From contig NZ_CP059560.1 of assembly GCF_017894385.1 (NCBI RefSeq), forward strand, positions 186,001-250,000: a DNA stretch of 64,000 nucleotides, given 5' to 3'. The notes under the pieces were generated by a model that was not told the origin of the DNA, did no database searches, and saw only the letters and a program-made list of their open reading frames with translations. The DNA comes from Aromatoleum petrolei. GTDB lineage: Bacteria; Pseudomonadota; Gammaproteobacteria; Burkholderiales; Rhodocyclaceae. The position numbers were made by a program, and so were the translations under genes. Of the stretch, positions 36,381-44,820 are shown one piece after another. How positions within the stretch are numbered: the first letter of the stretch is position 1; the number at the start of each line of letters is the position of its first letter.

Positions 36381-37526
36381 TCACACCCCCAGCAGATGAA
36401 CCGACGACGCGGCGTGATCGACCCCAGCGATACCGCCGCCCGTGCACTGCGTCAGGCCGACCTTGGCCCCTTCCACCTGCCGTGCCCCCGCCCGTCCCTG
36501 CAGGTGCCACATCACTTCGACCATCTGTGCGACGCCGGTCGCACCCAGCGGATGCCCCTTCGCCAGCAGGCCGCCACTCGGATTCACCGGCACGCGGCCG
36601 CCGAGCCGGGTAGCCCCGGACTTCAGCAGCGCCACCGCGTCCCCGCGCGGGGCCAGACCCAAGGCCTCGTAATACAGCAGCTCCGCGATCGTGAAGGCAT
36701 CGTGCAACTCGACCACATCGACATCGTCGGGCCCGAGGCCGGCCTGCTCGTAGGCCTGGCGCGCGGCGCGCGCGGTGATCTCCGCATCGAGGATGTCGTC
36801 ATCGGCCTCCTCGCGGATGCCGGACACGACGACCGAGGACAGCACCTTCACGGCACGCGCCTGGTCGGGACGGCGCGTACTCAACACCACCGCCGCCGCG
36901 CCGTCGACTTGCGACGGGCAGCACTGCAGCAAGGTCAGCGGATCGGCGATCATCCGTGACGCAAGCACCTCCTCCACCGTCGTCTCGGTACGCTGCTGCG
37001 CGAACTCGTTCAGGGTGCCATGGCGCCGATTCTTGACCGCCACCGCGGCAAGATCGGCGGGCTTCGCATCGCGCTCGTGCAGGAAGCGCGTGCCGCGCAT
37101 CGCATACACGGCCGGCAACACCATCCCGGCCCGGGCGTATAGGTCGGTCTTGTGGTCGTTGCGCTGCATCGGGATCGTGCCGCCGCCCAGCGTCGTCAGC
37201 TGCTCGATGCCGAAGACCAGCACCGTGTCGTACTGGCCCGCGAGCATCGCGTGCCGCGCCAGATGCACGCCGGTCGCGCCACTCGCGCAGGCGTTCTCGA
37301 CGTTGTAGACGGGGATGCCCTTGAACCCGAGGTCGCGCACGATGAGCTGGCCGAGGATCATGCCGCCCAGCACGTTCGCGCAATAGACGGCCTGGATGTC
37401 ACCCGGCGCGACGCCCGCGTCGTCCATCGCCTTGAGGATGGCCTGCTGCGCAAGCTCCGGCGCCAACACGCCCGGATGACGTCCGAAGGCGGTCATCGCG
37501 CCGCCGGTCATGTAGATGTTCTGCAT
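36381..37526 (-). CDS. thiolase-family protein (SCP-x/BbsB-like)
   Basis: A 381-residue thiolase. Catalytic residues are all visible: the nucleophilic Cys in VENACASGATG, the His in KGHPLGATG and the second Cys in TQCTGGGIAG. It is of the lipid-transfer thiolase type, which works with a separate OB-fold (DUF35) protein, like BbsA-BbsB of anaerobic toluene degradation. That partner is encoded 19 bp upstream. It probably cleaves a 3-oxoacyl-CoA. Confidence 0.92.
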   Translation of the reverse strand: MQNIYMTGGAMTAFGRHPGVLAPELAQQAILKAMDDAGVAPGDIQAVYCANVLGGMILGQLIVRDLGFKGIPVYNVENACASGATGVHLARHAMLAGQYDTVLVFGIEQLTTLGGGTIPMQRNDHKTDLYARAGMVLPAVYAMRGTRFLHERDAKPADLAAVAVKNRRHGTLNEFAQQRTETTVEEVLASRMIADPLTLLQCCPSQVDGAAAVVLSTRRPDQARAVKVLSSVVVSGIREEADDDILDAEITARAARQAYEQAGLGPDDVDVVELHDAFTIAELLYYEALGLAPRGDAVALLKSGATRLGGRVPVNPSGGLLAKGHPLGATGVAQMVEVMWHLQGRAGARQVEGAKVGLTQCTGGGIAGVDHAASSVHLLGV

Positions 37527-37545
37527 ATCGCTCTCTCGCTAGGGT

Positions 37546-37899
37546 TCAGGCCGCGACGGCCTCGAAGACGTAGCCGAAGTCCGCATCCGGCCGCGGCAGA
37601 TAGCGGTCGCCGATCGCGGGCCGGTCCTTGCCCTGCAGGCGGCCGAAGATGCGCACCGGTCCGGGGAAATCGACATAGCCGAGCGCATACGGGCTCAGGC
37701 CGCTCTTCGGGTTCGGGTGAATCATCGTGAAGCTGTACACCCGCCCGCTCCCGCTCACCGACACGGTGGCGTGGCGTGGGGCGAGCGGCGACGCGTCGGC
37801 GACGGGTGGGAATACCCATTCGTCGCTTTCGAGATCGCGCGAAGCAAGCAAAGCAGCCGGTGAAGCGGTGCTCCACAGCGGATAAGGTTGGGCTGACAC
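37546..37899 (-). CDS. DUF35 OB-fold partner of the thiolase, zinc ribbon lost
   Basis: A 117-residue protein of the DUF35/OB-fold type (GRVYSFTMIHPNPKSGLSPYALGYVDF, quoted in part). These proteins normally begin with a four-Cys zinc ribbon, but this one has no cysteine at all; the segment FPPVADASPLAPRHATVS stands where FPPR-CPxC would be. It begins at GTG with AAGGAG six bases upstream. As the first gene of the DUF35-thiolase-SDR-crotonase operon it should bind the thiolase. A regulatory palindrome lies 105 bp upstream. Confidence 0.82.
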   Translation of the reverse strand: MSAQPYPLWSTASPAALLASRDLESDEWVFPPVADASPLAPRHATVSVSGSGRVYSFTMIHPNPKSGLSPYALGYVDFPGPVRIFGRLQGKDRPAIGDRYLPRPDADFGYVFEAVAA

Positions 37900-38002
37900 G
37901 TCGGTCTCCTTGTCGAAATTGTCCAGCTGTGCCCGTGCGGGCCAGTGACGCCATGGTTGCTTTCCGACAAAACCGCGACAATCGATAAATCGGGCGGACT
38001 TG

Positions 38003-38019
38003 CTTGAGCTTTACTCAAG
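38003..38019. promoter_or_regulatory. LysR-type operator upstream of the thiolase operon
   Basis: CTTGAG-CTTTA-CTCAAG is a palindrome with 6-bp arms in the gap between the DUF35 gene and the divergent GGDEF-EAL gene. It shares the TTGAG-N5-CTCAA format with 34704-34718 and 42124-42138. Confidence 0.6.
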
Positions 38020-38177
38020 TCAGCGCAAGCCACGATGGAACGCACCGCGGACTTCCCTGACTAAGAAATGAGGCGCTTTGCGGAGTGGTTCACGCGTCTC
38101 TTCGCGACGGGGATGAACGCATGCGCGGGTGCCGCCTCGCGAGCCCCCTCGGTCATCGGGCTGCAAGGAGGCGGAAC

Positions 38178-40088
38178 ATGGACGGAGCCAAGGACGAAAG
38201 CACGCGGCCCCCTGAAGCGGCCTGCGTGTCCATCGAGGACTACAAGCGCCTGTACCGGGCCTTGAAGACGCTGAGCGCCGGCAACCGGACGCTTGCGCGA
38301 GCGGTCGACGAAGAAGCCCTGCTACAGGACATGTGCCACGCCATCGTCGATCAGGGCGGTTACCGCATGGCATGGATCGGCTACGCGGACCGCGACGAGA
38401 GACGGACCATCCGGATGATGGCGTGTGCGGGGGCCGAGGAAGGGATCTGGGAGGTTTTCCCGCTGTCGTGGGCCGACGACATCAAGCATCCCACCGCACT
38501 CGCGATCCGCAGCGGCGCACCGCGCGTGAGCCATCTCGTGCAGGAGGATCCCGCGCTCGCATTCCTGCACGCCGAGCAGCGCAAACGCGGCTACGTGGCC
38601 GTGAGTGCCTTTCCGCTGATCATCGACGGCCAGGTGGAGGGTAATCTCACCATCATCGCCGGCGACAAGGACGCCTTCGGGAACGAGGAGGTCAACGTGC
38701 TCAGCGAACTTGCCGAGGACGTGGCGTTCGGCATCGGAGCCCTCCGCGCGCGCAATCGCCAGCAGGAGGCCGAAGCGGCCTTGCAGCGCGTGGCCCTGTA
38801 CGACCCGGTGACCGATCTACCCAACCGTTCGCTGTTCCACAAACGACTCGGCGAGTTGATCGCGCGAGCGCCGCGAACGCCTCGCCCGTTTGCCGTCAGC
38901 ATCGTCGCGCTCGACCAGTTCCGCGAGGTCAACGAGCTGCTCGGGGCGCAGCACGGCAACGAACTGCTGGTCCAGGCTGCGGCAATCCTGCGCCCTCTTC
39001 TCGACGACGAGGACCTGCTCGCGCGGGTCAGCGACGACGAGTTTGCAGTGCTGTGGCGCGACACTGACGCCGAACGCGCGGGGCAGAGAGCGGTCCGCGT
39101 TCTCGCGGCCTTCGACCAACCGCTCAAACTGTCCGGCTTCGCAATCGACGCGCGGCCGCGCGTCGGGATCGCGCTGTTCCCCGGCCACGGCCCCGGCCCG
39201 GACGCCCTCATGCGGCGTGCGGCGCTGGCTTCGCGCGAGGCACGCCAGAGCCCAGGCAACTTCGCCATCTTCACCGGCAACCTGGACCGTGACTGCAACC
39301 GCAACCTGTCGCTGGTCGCCGAGCTGCATCACGCGATCGCCGACGAGCAACTGCGCCTGTACTGCCAGCCCAAGGTCGACATCGCCACCGGCATCCCCTG
39401 CGGCGCCGAAGCGCTGGTGCGCTGGGCCCATCCCGAGCACGGGCTGATCGGGCCGGACCGCTTCATCAAGATGGCTGAGAAGGCCGGCCTGATCACACCG
39501 CTCACGAACTGGGTGCTGGGCGAGGCCTTTCGACAGGTCTACACCTGGCAGTCCGACGGCATCGCGGTGCCGCTGGCCATCAACCTATCCACGAGGGACC
39601 TCCTCGACTCCCGCCTCGTGGACCGCATCCGCGGGCTCTTCCTCACCTGGGGCGTCGACGCGGGGAACGTCCAGTTCGAAATCACCGAAAGCGCACTGCT
39701 GGAGGATCCGCGCGGTTCGCTCGAGACACTCAAGCGCCTCAGGGACTTGGGCGTCCACCTCGCGATCGATGACTTCGGCACCGGCTTCTCCAGCCTCACC
39801 TATCTGCAGCGCTTGCCGACGGACTCGATCAAGATCGACCAGTCCTTCGTCGGCCGCATGCTCGAGCACGAAGGCTCGGACGCGATCGTGCGCTCGACGA
39901 TCGACCTCGGCCACGACCTGGGCCTCAGCGTGATCGCCGAAGGCGTCGAGGACCAGGCGACTTGGACTCGCCTGGCCGCGCTCAAGTGCGACGTCGCTCA
40001 GGGCTACTTCATCAGCCAGCCGCTACCCGCGGAGGAGTTCGCGAGCTGGCATCTGCCCGAAGACATGTTCCACGCGACGCTACACTGA
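38178..40088 (+). CDS. GAF-GGDEF(degenerate)-EAL c-di-GMP protein
   Basis: A 636-residue soluble signalling protein: a GAF domain (about 40-200; QGGYRMAWIGYAD, VSAFPLIIDGQVEGNLTI), a GGDEF domain and an EAL domain. The GGDEF signature is changed to SDDEF (ARVSDDEFAVLW), so cyclase activity is doubtful. The EAL domain keeps EALVRW, NLSTRD, EITES, IDDFGTG, KIDQSF, AEGVE and QGYF and should be an active phosphodiesterase. The start has AAGGAGG six bases upstream. It is divergent from the thiolase operon, perhaps under the same control. The GAF ligand is unknown. Confidence 0.92.
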   Translation: MDGAKDESTRPPEAACVSIEDYKRLYRALKTLSAGNRTLARAVDEEALLQDMCHAIVDQGGYRMAWIGYADRDERRTIRMMACAGAEEGIWEVFPLSWADDIKHPTALAIRSGAPRVSHLVQEDPALAFLHAEQRKRGYVAVSAFPLIIDGQVEGNLTIIAGDKDAFGNEEVNVLSELAEDVAFGIGALRARNRQQEAEAALQRVALYDPVTDLPNRSLFHKRLGELIARAPRTPRPFAVSIVALDQFREVNELLGAQHGNELLVQAAAILRPLLDDEDLLARVSDDEFAVLWRDTDAERAGQRAVRVLAAFDQPLKLSGFAIDARPRVGIALFPGHGPGPDALMRRAALASREARQSPGNFAIFTGNLDRDCNRNLSLVAELHHAIADEQLRLYCQPKVDIATGIPCGAEALVRWAHPEHGLIGPDRFIKMAEKAGLITPLTNWVLGEAFRQVYTWQSDGIAVPLAINLSTRDLLDSRLVDRIRGLFLTWGVDAGNVQFEITESALLEDPRGSLETLKRLRDLGVHLAIDDFGTGFSSLTYLQRLPTDSIKIDQSFVGRMLEHEGSDAIVRSTIDLGHDLGLSVIAEGVEDQATWTRLAALKCDVAQGYFISQPLPAEEFASWHLPEDMFHATLH

Positions 40089-40205
40089 CTGCGGCGCCGC
40101 GGTGGCGTCCGGTGATTGGCGAGGAATCAGCAGCATCACGGCTGCGGCGAGTGCGAACGCGCCGACCTGGATCGCCAGCATCGGCACCGACGTTCCGGCA
40201 TAGAG
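40080..40205 (-). pseudogene. C-terminal remnant of a membrane transporter
   Basis: A 42-codon open stretch on the minus strand reads LYAGTSVPMLAIQVGAFALA, then AAVMLLIPRQ and ends at a stop that overlaps the GGDEF-EAL gene. It looks like the last membrane helix of an MFS-type permease with no start or upstream body. The intact SDR gene next to it ends at 40236. This suggests that a transporter gene was lost by deletion here. Confidence 0.4.
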
Positions 40206-40235
40206 TCGCACTGTACACACCCAGGGGCGAAGCCG

Positions 40236-41093
40236 TCACCCGCGCGCCACGTCGTCGTGATCGGTCGACACCGCCACCGCGTGCCAGGCGGCGAGCTCGC
40301 CCTCGACGAAGCGGTTCTTCTCCGCGATCTTCGTCACCGTGTCCGTCCCCAGCGGCAGGCGCACGGGCGGCTCGGCGCTGTCGGCCAGCTGCAGGAAGGC
40401 CTTCGCGAGCCTCTTCGGATCGCCCGGTTGCCGGTGGTTCGCGCCGGCCATCAGTGCCCGCATCTCGCCGACGGTCGCGGCGTAATCCGCATGCTCGACC
40501 GCGGTCTTCACGAGCGAACTCGAATCGAGAAAATCCGTGCGGAAGAAGCCCGGCTCGACGACCGTCGCGCGGATGCCCAGCGGCGCAAGCTCCAGCGCCA
40601 GCGCTTCGGTCAGCCCTTCGACCGCGAACTTCGTCGCGCCATACACGCCCCAACCCGGATAGGCAGCATAGCCGCCGATCGACGAGACATTGATGACGTG
40701 GCCGCTGCGGGCGCGGCGCATATGGGGCAGCACCGCGCGGGTAACGTGCAGCAGGCCGAAGACGTTGGTCGCGAACTGGTTCTCGACTTCTCGGGCGCTC
40801 GACTCCTCGACGGCGCCGAGCAGCCCGTAGCCGGCGTTGTTCACCAGCACGTCGATGCGGCCGAAGCGCGCAACCGCCGCGTCGGCAGCGGCGATGGCGT
40901 TCGCTTCGTTCGTCACGTCGAGCGCGACGCTCATCACGTTGTCGTGCCGCCCGAGGACGGCCTCGACCGCCTCGGGCTTGCGTGCGGTCGCAACGACGCG
41001 GTCGCCGCGGGCAAGCGCTTCGCGAGCGATCTCCAGGCCGAAGCCGCGGGAGGCACCGGTGATGAACCAGACTTTGGTGTTGGCGTTGGACAT
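40236..41093 (-). CDS. short-chain dehydrogenase/reductase
   Basis: A 285-residue classical SDR. The cofactor loop is WFITGASRGFGLEIA, followed by NNAGYG, the Ser in INVSSIGG and YxxxK in GVYGATKFA. The long C-terminal part resembles oxidoreductases of the YusZ/DltE-like group that is often paired with a divergent LysR gene, as here. Substrate unknown. Confidence 0.9.
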   Translation of the reverse strand: MSNANTKVWFITGASRGFGLEIAREALARGDRVVATARKPEAVEAVLGRHDNVMSVALDVTNEANAIAAADAAVARFGRIDVLVNNAGYGLLGAVEESSAREVENQFATNVFGLLHVTRAVLPHMRRARSGHVINVSSIGGYAAYPGWGVYGATKFAVEGLTEALALELAPLGIRATVVEPGFFRTDFLDSSSLVKTAVEHADYAATVGEMRALMAGANHRQPGDPKRLAKAFLQLADSAEPPVRLPLGTDTVTKIAEKNRFVEGELAAWHAVAVSTDHDDVARG

Positions 41094-41187
41094 TTTGGAT
41101 TCCTCGTTCGGGTGGGTGAATGGGTCAGGCCCGGAACGAAATCTATGCCCCTCAAAGAGGGCTAACTAGACGCATAATCAGCGTTTC

Positions 41188-41210
41188 ATTCGCAACTTCC
41201 GGATGCGAAT
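41188..41210. promoter_or_regulatory. inverted repeat before the first lysR gene
   Basis: ATTCGC and GCGAAT are separated by 11 bp directly upstream of ATG 41213, in the short gap shared with the divergent SDR gene. It is a candidate binding site for the LysR protein encoded there. Confidence 0.35.
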
Positions 41211-41212
41211 TC

Positions 41213-42127
41213 ATGGACGAACTGAAAGCACTGTGGACGCTCGCGCGGGTCGTGGAAACGGGCAGCTTCCGCCGCGCCGCACTCGAGCAAGGCGTCGCGC
41301 CGCAAGCAACCAGCAAGACCATCCGACAGTTCGAAGCGCAGGTCGGGGTGCGCCTGCTGCACCGGACGACGCGCAAGCTGAGCCTGACCGACGAAGGCGC
41401 GCAGTTGCTTGCCCAGGTGCGCCCGGCCCTTGCGTCGATCCGGGCGGCGATGGACGAATTGCAGTCGTCCCGCCGCGAAGTCGGCGGAACGCTGCGCATT
41501 ACGGCGCCTCGCTCGGTCGGACAGCACCTCGTGCAGCCGCTGCTCCCGCCCTTCATGCAGGAATACCCGGCGCTCGCCGTCGATCTCGAACTCGACGACC
41601 GTCTCAGCGACATCGTTGTGGAAAAGATCGACGTCGGGTTCCGGATGGGGCCGGCAATGGACCGCAACGTTGTCGCCCGCCGCCTGATGGACATCGAACA
41701 ATGGATCTGTGCCTCGCCAGGCTACGTGGAGCTCCACGGACGGCCGCGGCGCTGGGAGGATCTCGCGCAGCACCGCTGCACCGGCTTTCGCCACACGAAC
41801 ACCGGCAAGCTGATGCCTTGGGAGTACTCGGAACGGCATCAGACCGTCTATTCAGAGGTGGCCGCGCGTTTCACCACCAACGACGTCGACGCGGAAGCGA
41901 AGGCCGTCGTCGAGGGCGTCGGCATCGGCCAGATCCCCGACTACATCGCTGCCCCCCTGGTGCGCGAGGGCCGGCTCGTGCATCTGCTCGCGAAGCACAC
42001 CAGCCAACGCATCGGCCTGTACATCTACTATCCGCAGCGTGCGCACCTGCCGGCGCGCACGCGCCGCTTCATCGATTTCACCGTTGCCCGTCTGCACGAG
42101 GCGCGCCGCGCGCCGCGCGCGGATTGA
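41213..42127 (+). CDS. LysR-family regulator (DsdC/AaeR-like layout)
   Basis: A 304-residue LysR protein: winged HTH in residues 1-60 (ALWTLARVVETGSFRRAALEQGVAPQATSKTIRQFE, quoted in part) and a periplasmic-binding-like effector domain. The frame is open from 41120, but ATG 41213 gives the standard N-terminus. It is divergent from the SDR gene, which is its likely target. Confidence 0.92.
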   Translation: MDELKALWTLARVVETGSFRRAALEQGVAPQATSKTIRQFEAQVGVRLLHRTTRKLSLTDEGAQLLAQVRPALASIRAAMDELQSSRREVGGTLRITAPRSVGQHLVQPLLPPFMQEYPALAVDLELDDRLSDIVVEKIDVGFRMGPAMDRNVVARRLMDIEQWICASPGYVELHGRPRRWEDLAQHRCTGFRHTNTGKLMPWEYSERHQTVYSEVAARFTTNDVDAEAKAVVEGVGIGQIPDYIAAPLVREGRLVHLLAKHTSQRIGLYIYYPQRAHLPARTRRFIDFTVARLHEARRAPRAD

Positions 42128-42138
42128 GCAGAGCTCAA
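42124..42138. promoter_or_regulatory. LysR-type operator before the GcvA-like regulator gene
   Basis: TTGAG-CAGAG-CTCAA, with GC added to each arm (TTGAGC-AGA-GCTCAA), ends 21 bp before the regulator ATG and overlaps the end of the preceding lysR gene. It is the third copy of the cluster palindrome and suggests autoregulation. Confidence 0.6.
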
Positions 42139-42159
42139 GCGTGTGACAGACTCGCACGC

Positions 42160-43071
42160 ATGGACCGCCTGCCTCCCCTCAACGCGATACGCGCCTTCGA
42201 AGCCGCGGCGAGACATCTGAGCATCACCGTCGCCGCCGACGAACTGCACGTCACGCCCGGCGCCGTCAGCCGGCAGATCCGGTCGCTCGAGGAGACGCTC
42301 GGCATCCAACTCCTGCACCGCGGCCATCGCCAGATCACGCTGACGGGACCGGGCGAGGACTACTACCGCGCGGTGACGAAGGCCATCGACGGACTGCGCG
42401 AGGCGACCCGCCGACTGACCAAGCGCGCCAAGCGCAAGCAGCTCAAGATCCGCGCTTACACCACCTTCGCGATGCGCTGGCTGATCCCCAGGCTCTCCAG
42501 CTTCCATGCGGCGAATCCCAGCATCGAAGTGCTGCTCACCGCATCGCTCGACCCGGTCGACTTCCGCAAGGAAGACATCGACGGCGCGATCCGTCTTGGC
42601 GACGGCAAATGGAGCGGCGTGAACGCCTATCGCCTGGTCGACAACGTGCTCATCCCGGTGTGCAGCCAGAGCCTGCTCGCCGCCAGCGCGAAGATCCGCA
42701 AACCGGCCGACCTGCGCCACCAGACACTGCTCCATTCGATCGCGCGTCCGGACGATTGGCGCCACTGGCTCGAAGCGGCGGGCGTCGAGGCGCAGGTCGA
42801 TGCGCGCGGCGGGATGACCTACCAGAGCTCCGCCATGGCCTATGCAGCCGCAGTGGAAGGTCAAGGCTTCGCGATCGCACAGCAGTTCCTGGTCACTGAC
42901 GACCTTGCCTCCGGCAAGCTGGTCGCCCCATTCCGCCAGAACGTCGACATGGGCGACTACACCTACTATCTCCTGATGCCCGCAGACCGAAAGGAAAGCG
43001 CGAGCATGGCGACCTTCCGCACCTGGTTGCTGGAACAGTTTCAGAAATCCGCAATCGGCTCCACGACCTGA
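42160..43071 (+). CDS. LysR-family regulator (GcvA-like)
   Basis: A 303-residue regulator that begins MDRLPPLNAIRAFEAAARHL, the typical N-terminus of GcvA/AmpR-type LysR proteins, followed by the HTH (VTPGAVSRQIRSLEE) and an effector domain (FAMRWLIPRLSSFHAANPSIEV). The frame is open much further upstream through the previous gene, but ATG 42160 is clear. A palindrome of the type found before both acid-degradation operons precedes it, so it is the best candidate for their regulator. Confidence 0.93.
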   Translation: MDRLPPLNAIRAFEAAARHLSITVAADELHVTPGAVSRQIRSLEETLGIQLLHRGHRQITLTGPGEDYYRAVTKAIDGLREATRRLTKRAKRKQLKIRAYTTFAMRWLIPRLSSFHAANPSIEVLLTASLDPVDFRKEDIDGAIRLGDGKWSGVNAYRLVDNVLIPVCSQSLLAASAKIRKPADLRHQTLLHSIARPDDWRHWLEAAGVEAQVDARGGMTYQSSAMAYAAAVEGQGFAIAQQFLVTDDLASGKLVAPFRQNVDMGDYTYYLLMPADRKESASMATFRTWLLEQFQKSAIGSTT

Positions 43072-43296
43072 ACGGTCCCATCCTGTTTCAACAATGCTTC
43101 AATCATTGCTCGCAAGAATTTGGTTTGACACAAGCTCTAGCCATTCCCGCCACCTCGGTTGAGAACATCAAGGATCGCGCAGGGACGTGGGCCTCACCGC
43201 GGTCGCATCGCGCCCCGGCGCGATTCACTATCGTTGCCCCTTCGCGGTTTTGTGACAGAATCCGCTTCCTGATGACAGGAAGGGAAGTGCGGAAAG

Positions 43297-43701
43297 ATGA
43301 TCATTTCAGGGTTTCAAAATCTCTTGGAGACGGCTCGCCGGCAACCCGAGCCGCAGCGTTTGTTGTTCGTTTTCGTGCGGGCCGAATTGCCGGAAGGCGC
43401 CTCTGTGAAAGAAAAGCGCATCTTCGAAAATGGTCAGGGGGGCGCGCTCGTTCCCGTGATGTACGTAGACAAGAAAACCAGTGAAATCCAGAGCTTCGCT
43501 GAACTGGTGGAAGAATCGCGCCACACCGGACAATCCTGGGATATGGTGTTTGTCGGCTGCCTAAGCGGGCAAGGACGCAGAGAACCGAGCGACGAGGCGA
43601 CACAGCAGGCACTGGAAACCATGGTCAAGTCGATTCAGGGCGGAGTGGTCAAGCATCTGCTGACCTATCGCCCGGACGGGCAGCAAGTCACCCTGCCCTA
43701 A
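43297..43701 (+). CDS. small conserved protein of unknown function
   Basis: A 134-residue soluble protein. It starts MIISGFQNLLETARRQPEPQ and contains LLFVFVRAELP, GGALVPVMYVDK and SWDMVFVGCLSG. From memory, similar short proteins occur widely in betaproteobacteria, some of them labelled ribonucleotide reductase subunit alpha although they are far too short for that. No motif points to a function. It stands alone, 225 bp after the lysR gene. Confidence 0.72.
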   Translation: MIISGFQNLLETARRQPEPQRLLFVFVRAELPEGASVKEKRIFENGQGGALVPVMYVDKKTSEIQSFAELVEESRHTGQSWDMVFVGCLSGQGRREPSDEATQQALETMVKSIQGGVVKHLLTYRPDGQQVTLP

Positions 43702-44109
43702 GCACCGCCGCCAACGGCAGCAGCGAGTCGGTCCGGGCTGGAGACGGCTGCGGACTCATCCTCGCGCAGCCCCCCCTTCGCGAGGGCTGTTCTGCCTCGA
43801 TTCCCGCACTTCAGCACCTCCGCCGCCGCTTCCGGCCAGCCAGCGCCAGTTAAGCGGCGGCAGCGCGGCCGCACGACGTTCACCGCCATCTACCAACAGG
43901 TCTCCGGTTCATCGCACTGGTGCTGGCGACCTATTGCCAACGTACCGCTTTTTCGCTGACTTGCTCAGGAATATGCCCGGCAACATGCGTACGGTGATCG
44001 GTCGCCGTTAAAGGAAGCCATCGAGGATCGGGGCCGCGTTAGCCACCGCGAATTCCCGCTTTGAGAGGCTCACACAATCTCGAACCCCTGGCCTTTTCAG
44101 GGTGGGCTT
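43702..44109. other. intergenic region without a supported gene
   Basis: About 400 bp between the small conserved gene and the convergent TetR gene. Only short open frames without ribosome-binding sites are present. I see no clear terminator, RNA gene or repeat. Confidence 0.5.
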
Positions 44110-44763
44110 CTATCGCACGCCTGCAACACGGGCCCCATCGACGAACAGCCGCACCACTTCCGCTAATTCCTGCTTCAGATCGAGCCGCCGGTCGGTGATC
44201 CAGCGCATAAGGGCGCCGAAGTACAGGTAGTGGAAATAGGTCGCGAGTTGTTCAGGCGGACGCGTCGGATCAAGTTCTCCGCGCTGCTGCCCGGCGACGA
44301 TCAGCAGCATCCACGCCTGCACCATGTCACCGCTGCCGCCGGGTCTATCGGCCGTATTTGCGCTCGGCTCAAAACTGGCAAATTTGTAACGGATATAGGG
44401 CAGAAGGTAGTCGGGATGGCGCTCGCACCAGCCTGCCGACTCCGTCAGCAGTGCCGAGACGTTGGCGCGGAAAGAAGCGTTCTCATCAAGGCGGAAATCG
44501 AGGCGAGCGAGGTCTCGCGCCAGCTCAGCTTCAAGCAGATGCGCCAGCACCGCCTCCTTGACCGGGAAATACTTGTACAAGGTGCGCTTTGAGACCTCGG
44601 CGGCGCATGCGATCTCTTCCATCGTTACCGCCGCGTAGCCTTGGATCTGAAATAGTTCGCCGGCCGCAGCGGCGATGCGCTCCATCAGACGCGCCCGCTT
44701 CAGGGGGCGCAGGCCGCCGGCGAGCACGTCGGGTTGGTCTTCCAGGTCGGCCGAGGGGGTCAT
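44110..44763 (-). CDS. TetR-family repressor
   Basis: A 217-residue TetR protein. The N-terminal HTH reads AAAGELFQIQGYAAVTMEEIACAAEVSKRTLYKYFPVKEA (quoted in part), and a helical ligand-binding domain follows. It is divergent from the glycosyltransferase gene with 57 bp between them, and a strong palindrome fills the gap. It most likely represses both genes. Confidence 0.92.
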   Translation of the reverse strand: MTPSADLEDQPDVLAGGLRPLKRARLMERIAAAAGELFQIQGYAAVTMEEIACAAEVSKRTLYKYFPVKEAVLAHLLEAELARDLARLDFRLDENASFRANVSALLTESAGWCERHPDYLLPYIRYKFASFEPSANTADRPGGSGDMVQAWMLLIVAGQQRGELDPTRPPEQLATYFHYLYFGALMRWITDRRLDLKQELAEVVRLFVDGARVAGVR

Positions 44764-44785
44764 CGTCAGGCAGTATAGAGAATGT

Positions 44786-44809
44786 TAAAGTATACGCCGT
44801 ATACCTTTT
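44786..44809. promoter_or_regulatory. TetR operator in the divergent promoter
   Basis: GTATAC-GCC-GTATAC (44790-44804) is a perfect palindrome and is flanked by TTAAA on one side and TTTTAA on the other, extending the symmetry. It lies between the start codons of the TetR and glycosyltransferase genes. Confidence 0.65.
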
Positions 44810-44820
44810 AAGGTACTTCG

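Noticed and set aside
41203..43071. A 622-codon frame covering both lysR genes
   Set aside because: Its first half is an Arg-rich shadow of the first lysR gene. The second regulator begins at 42160.
43085..43115. Weak hairpin after the second lysR gene (CAATG...CATTG)
   Set aside because: Five-base arms and no T run; not enough to call a terminator.
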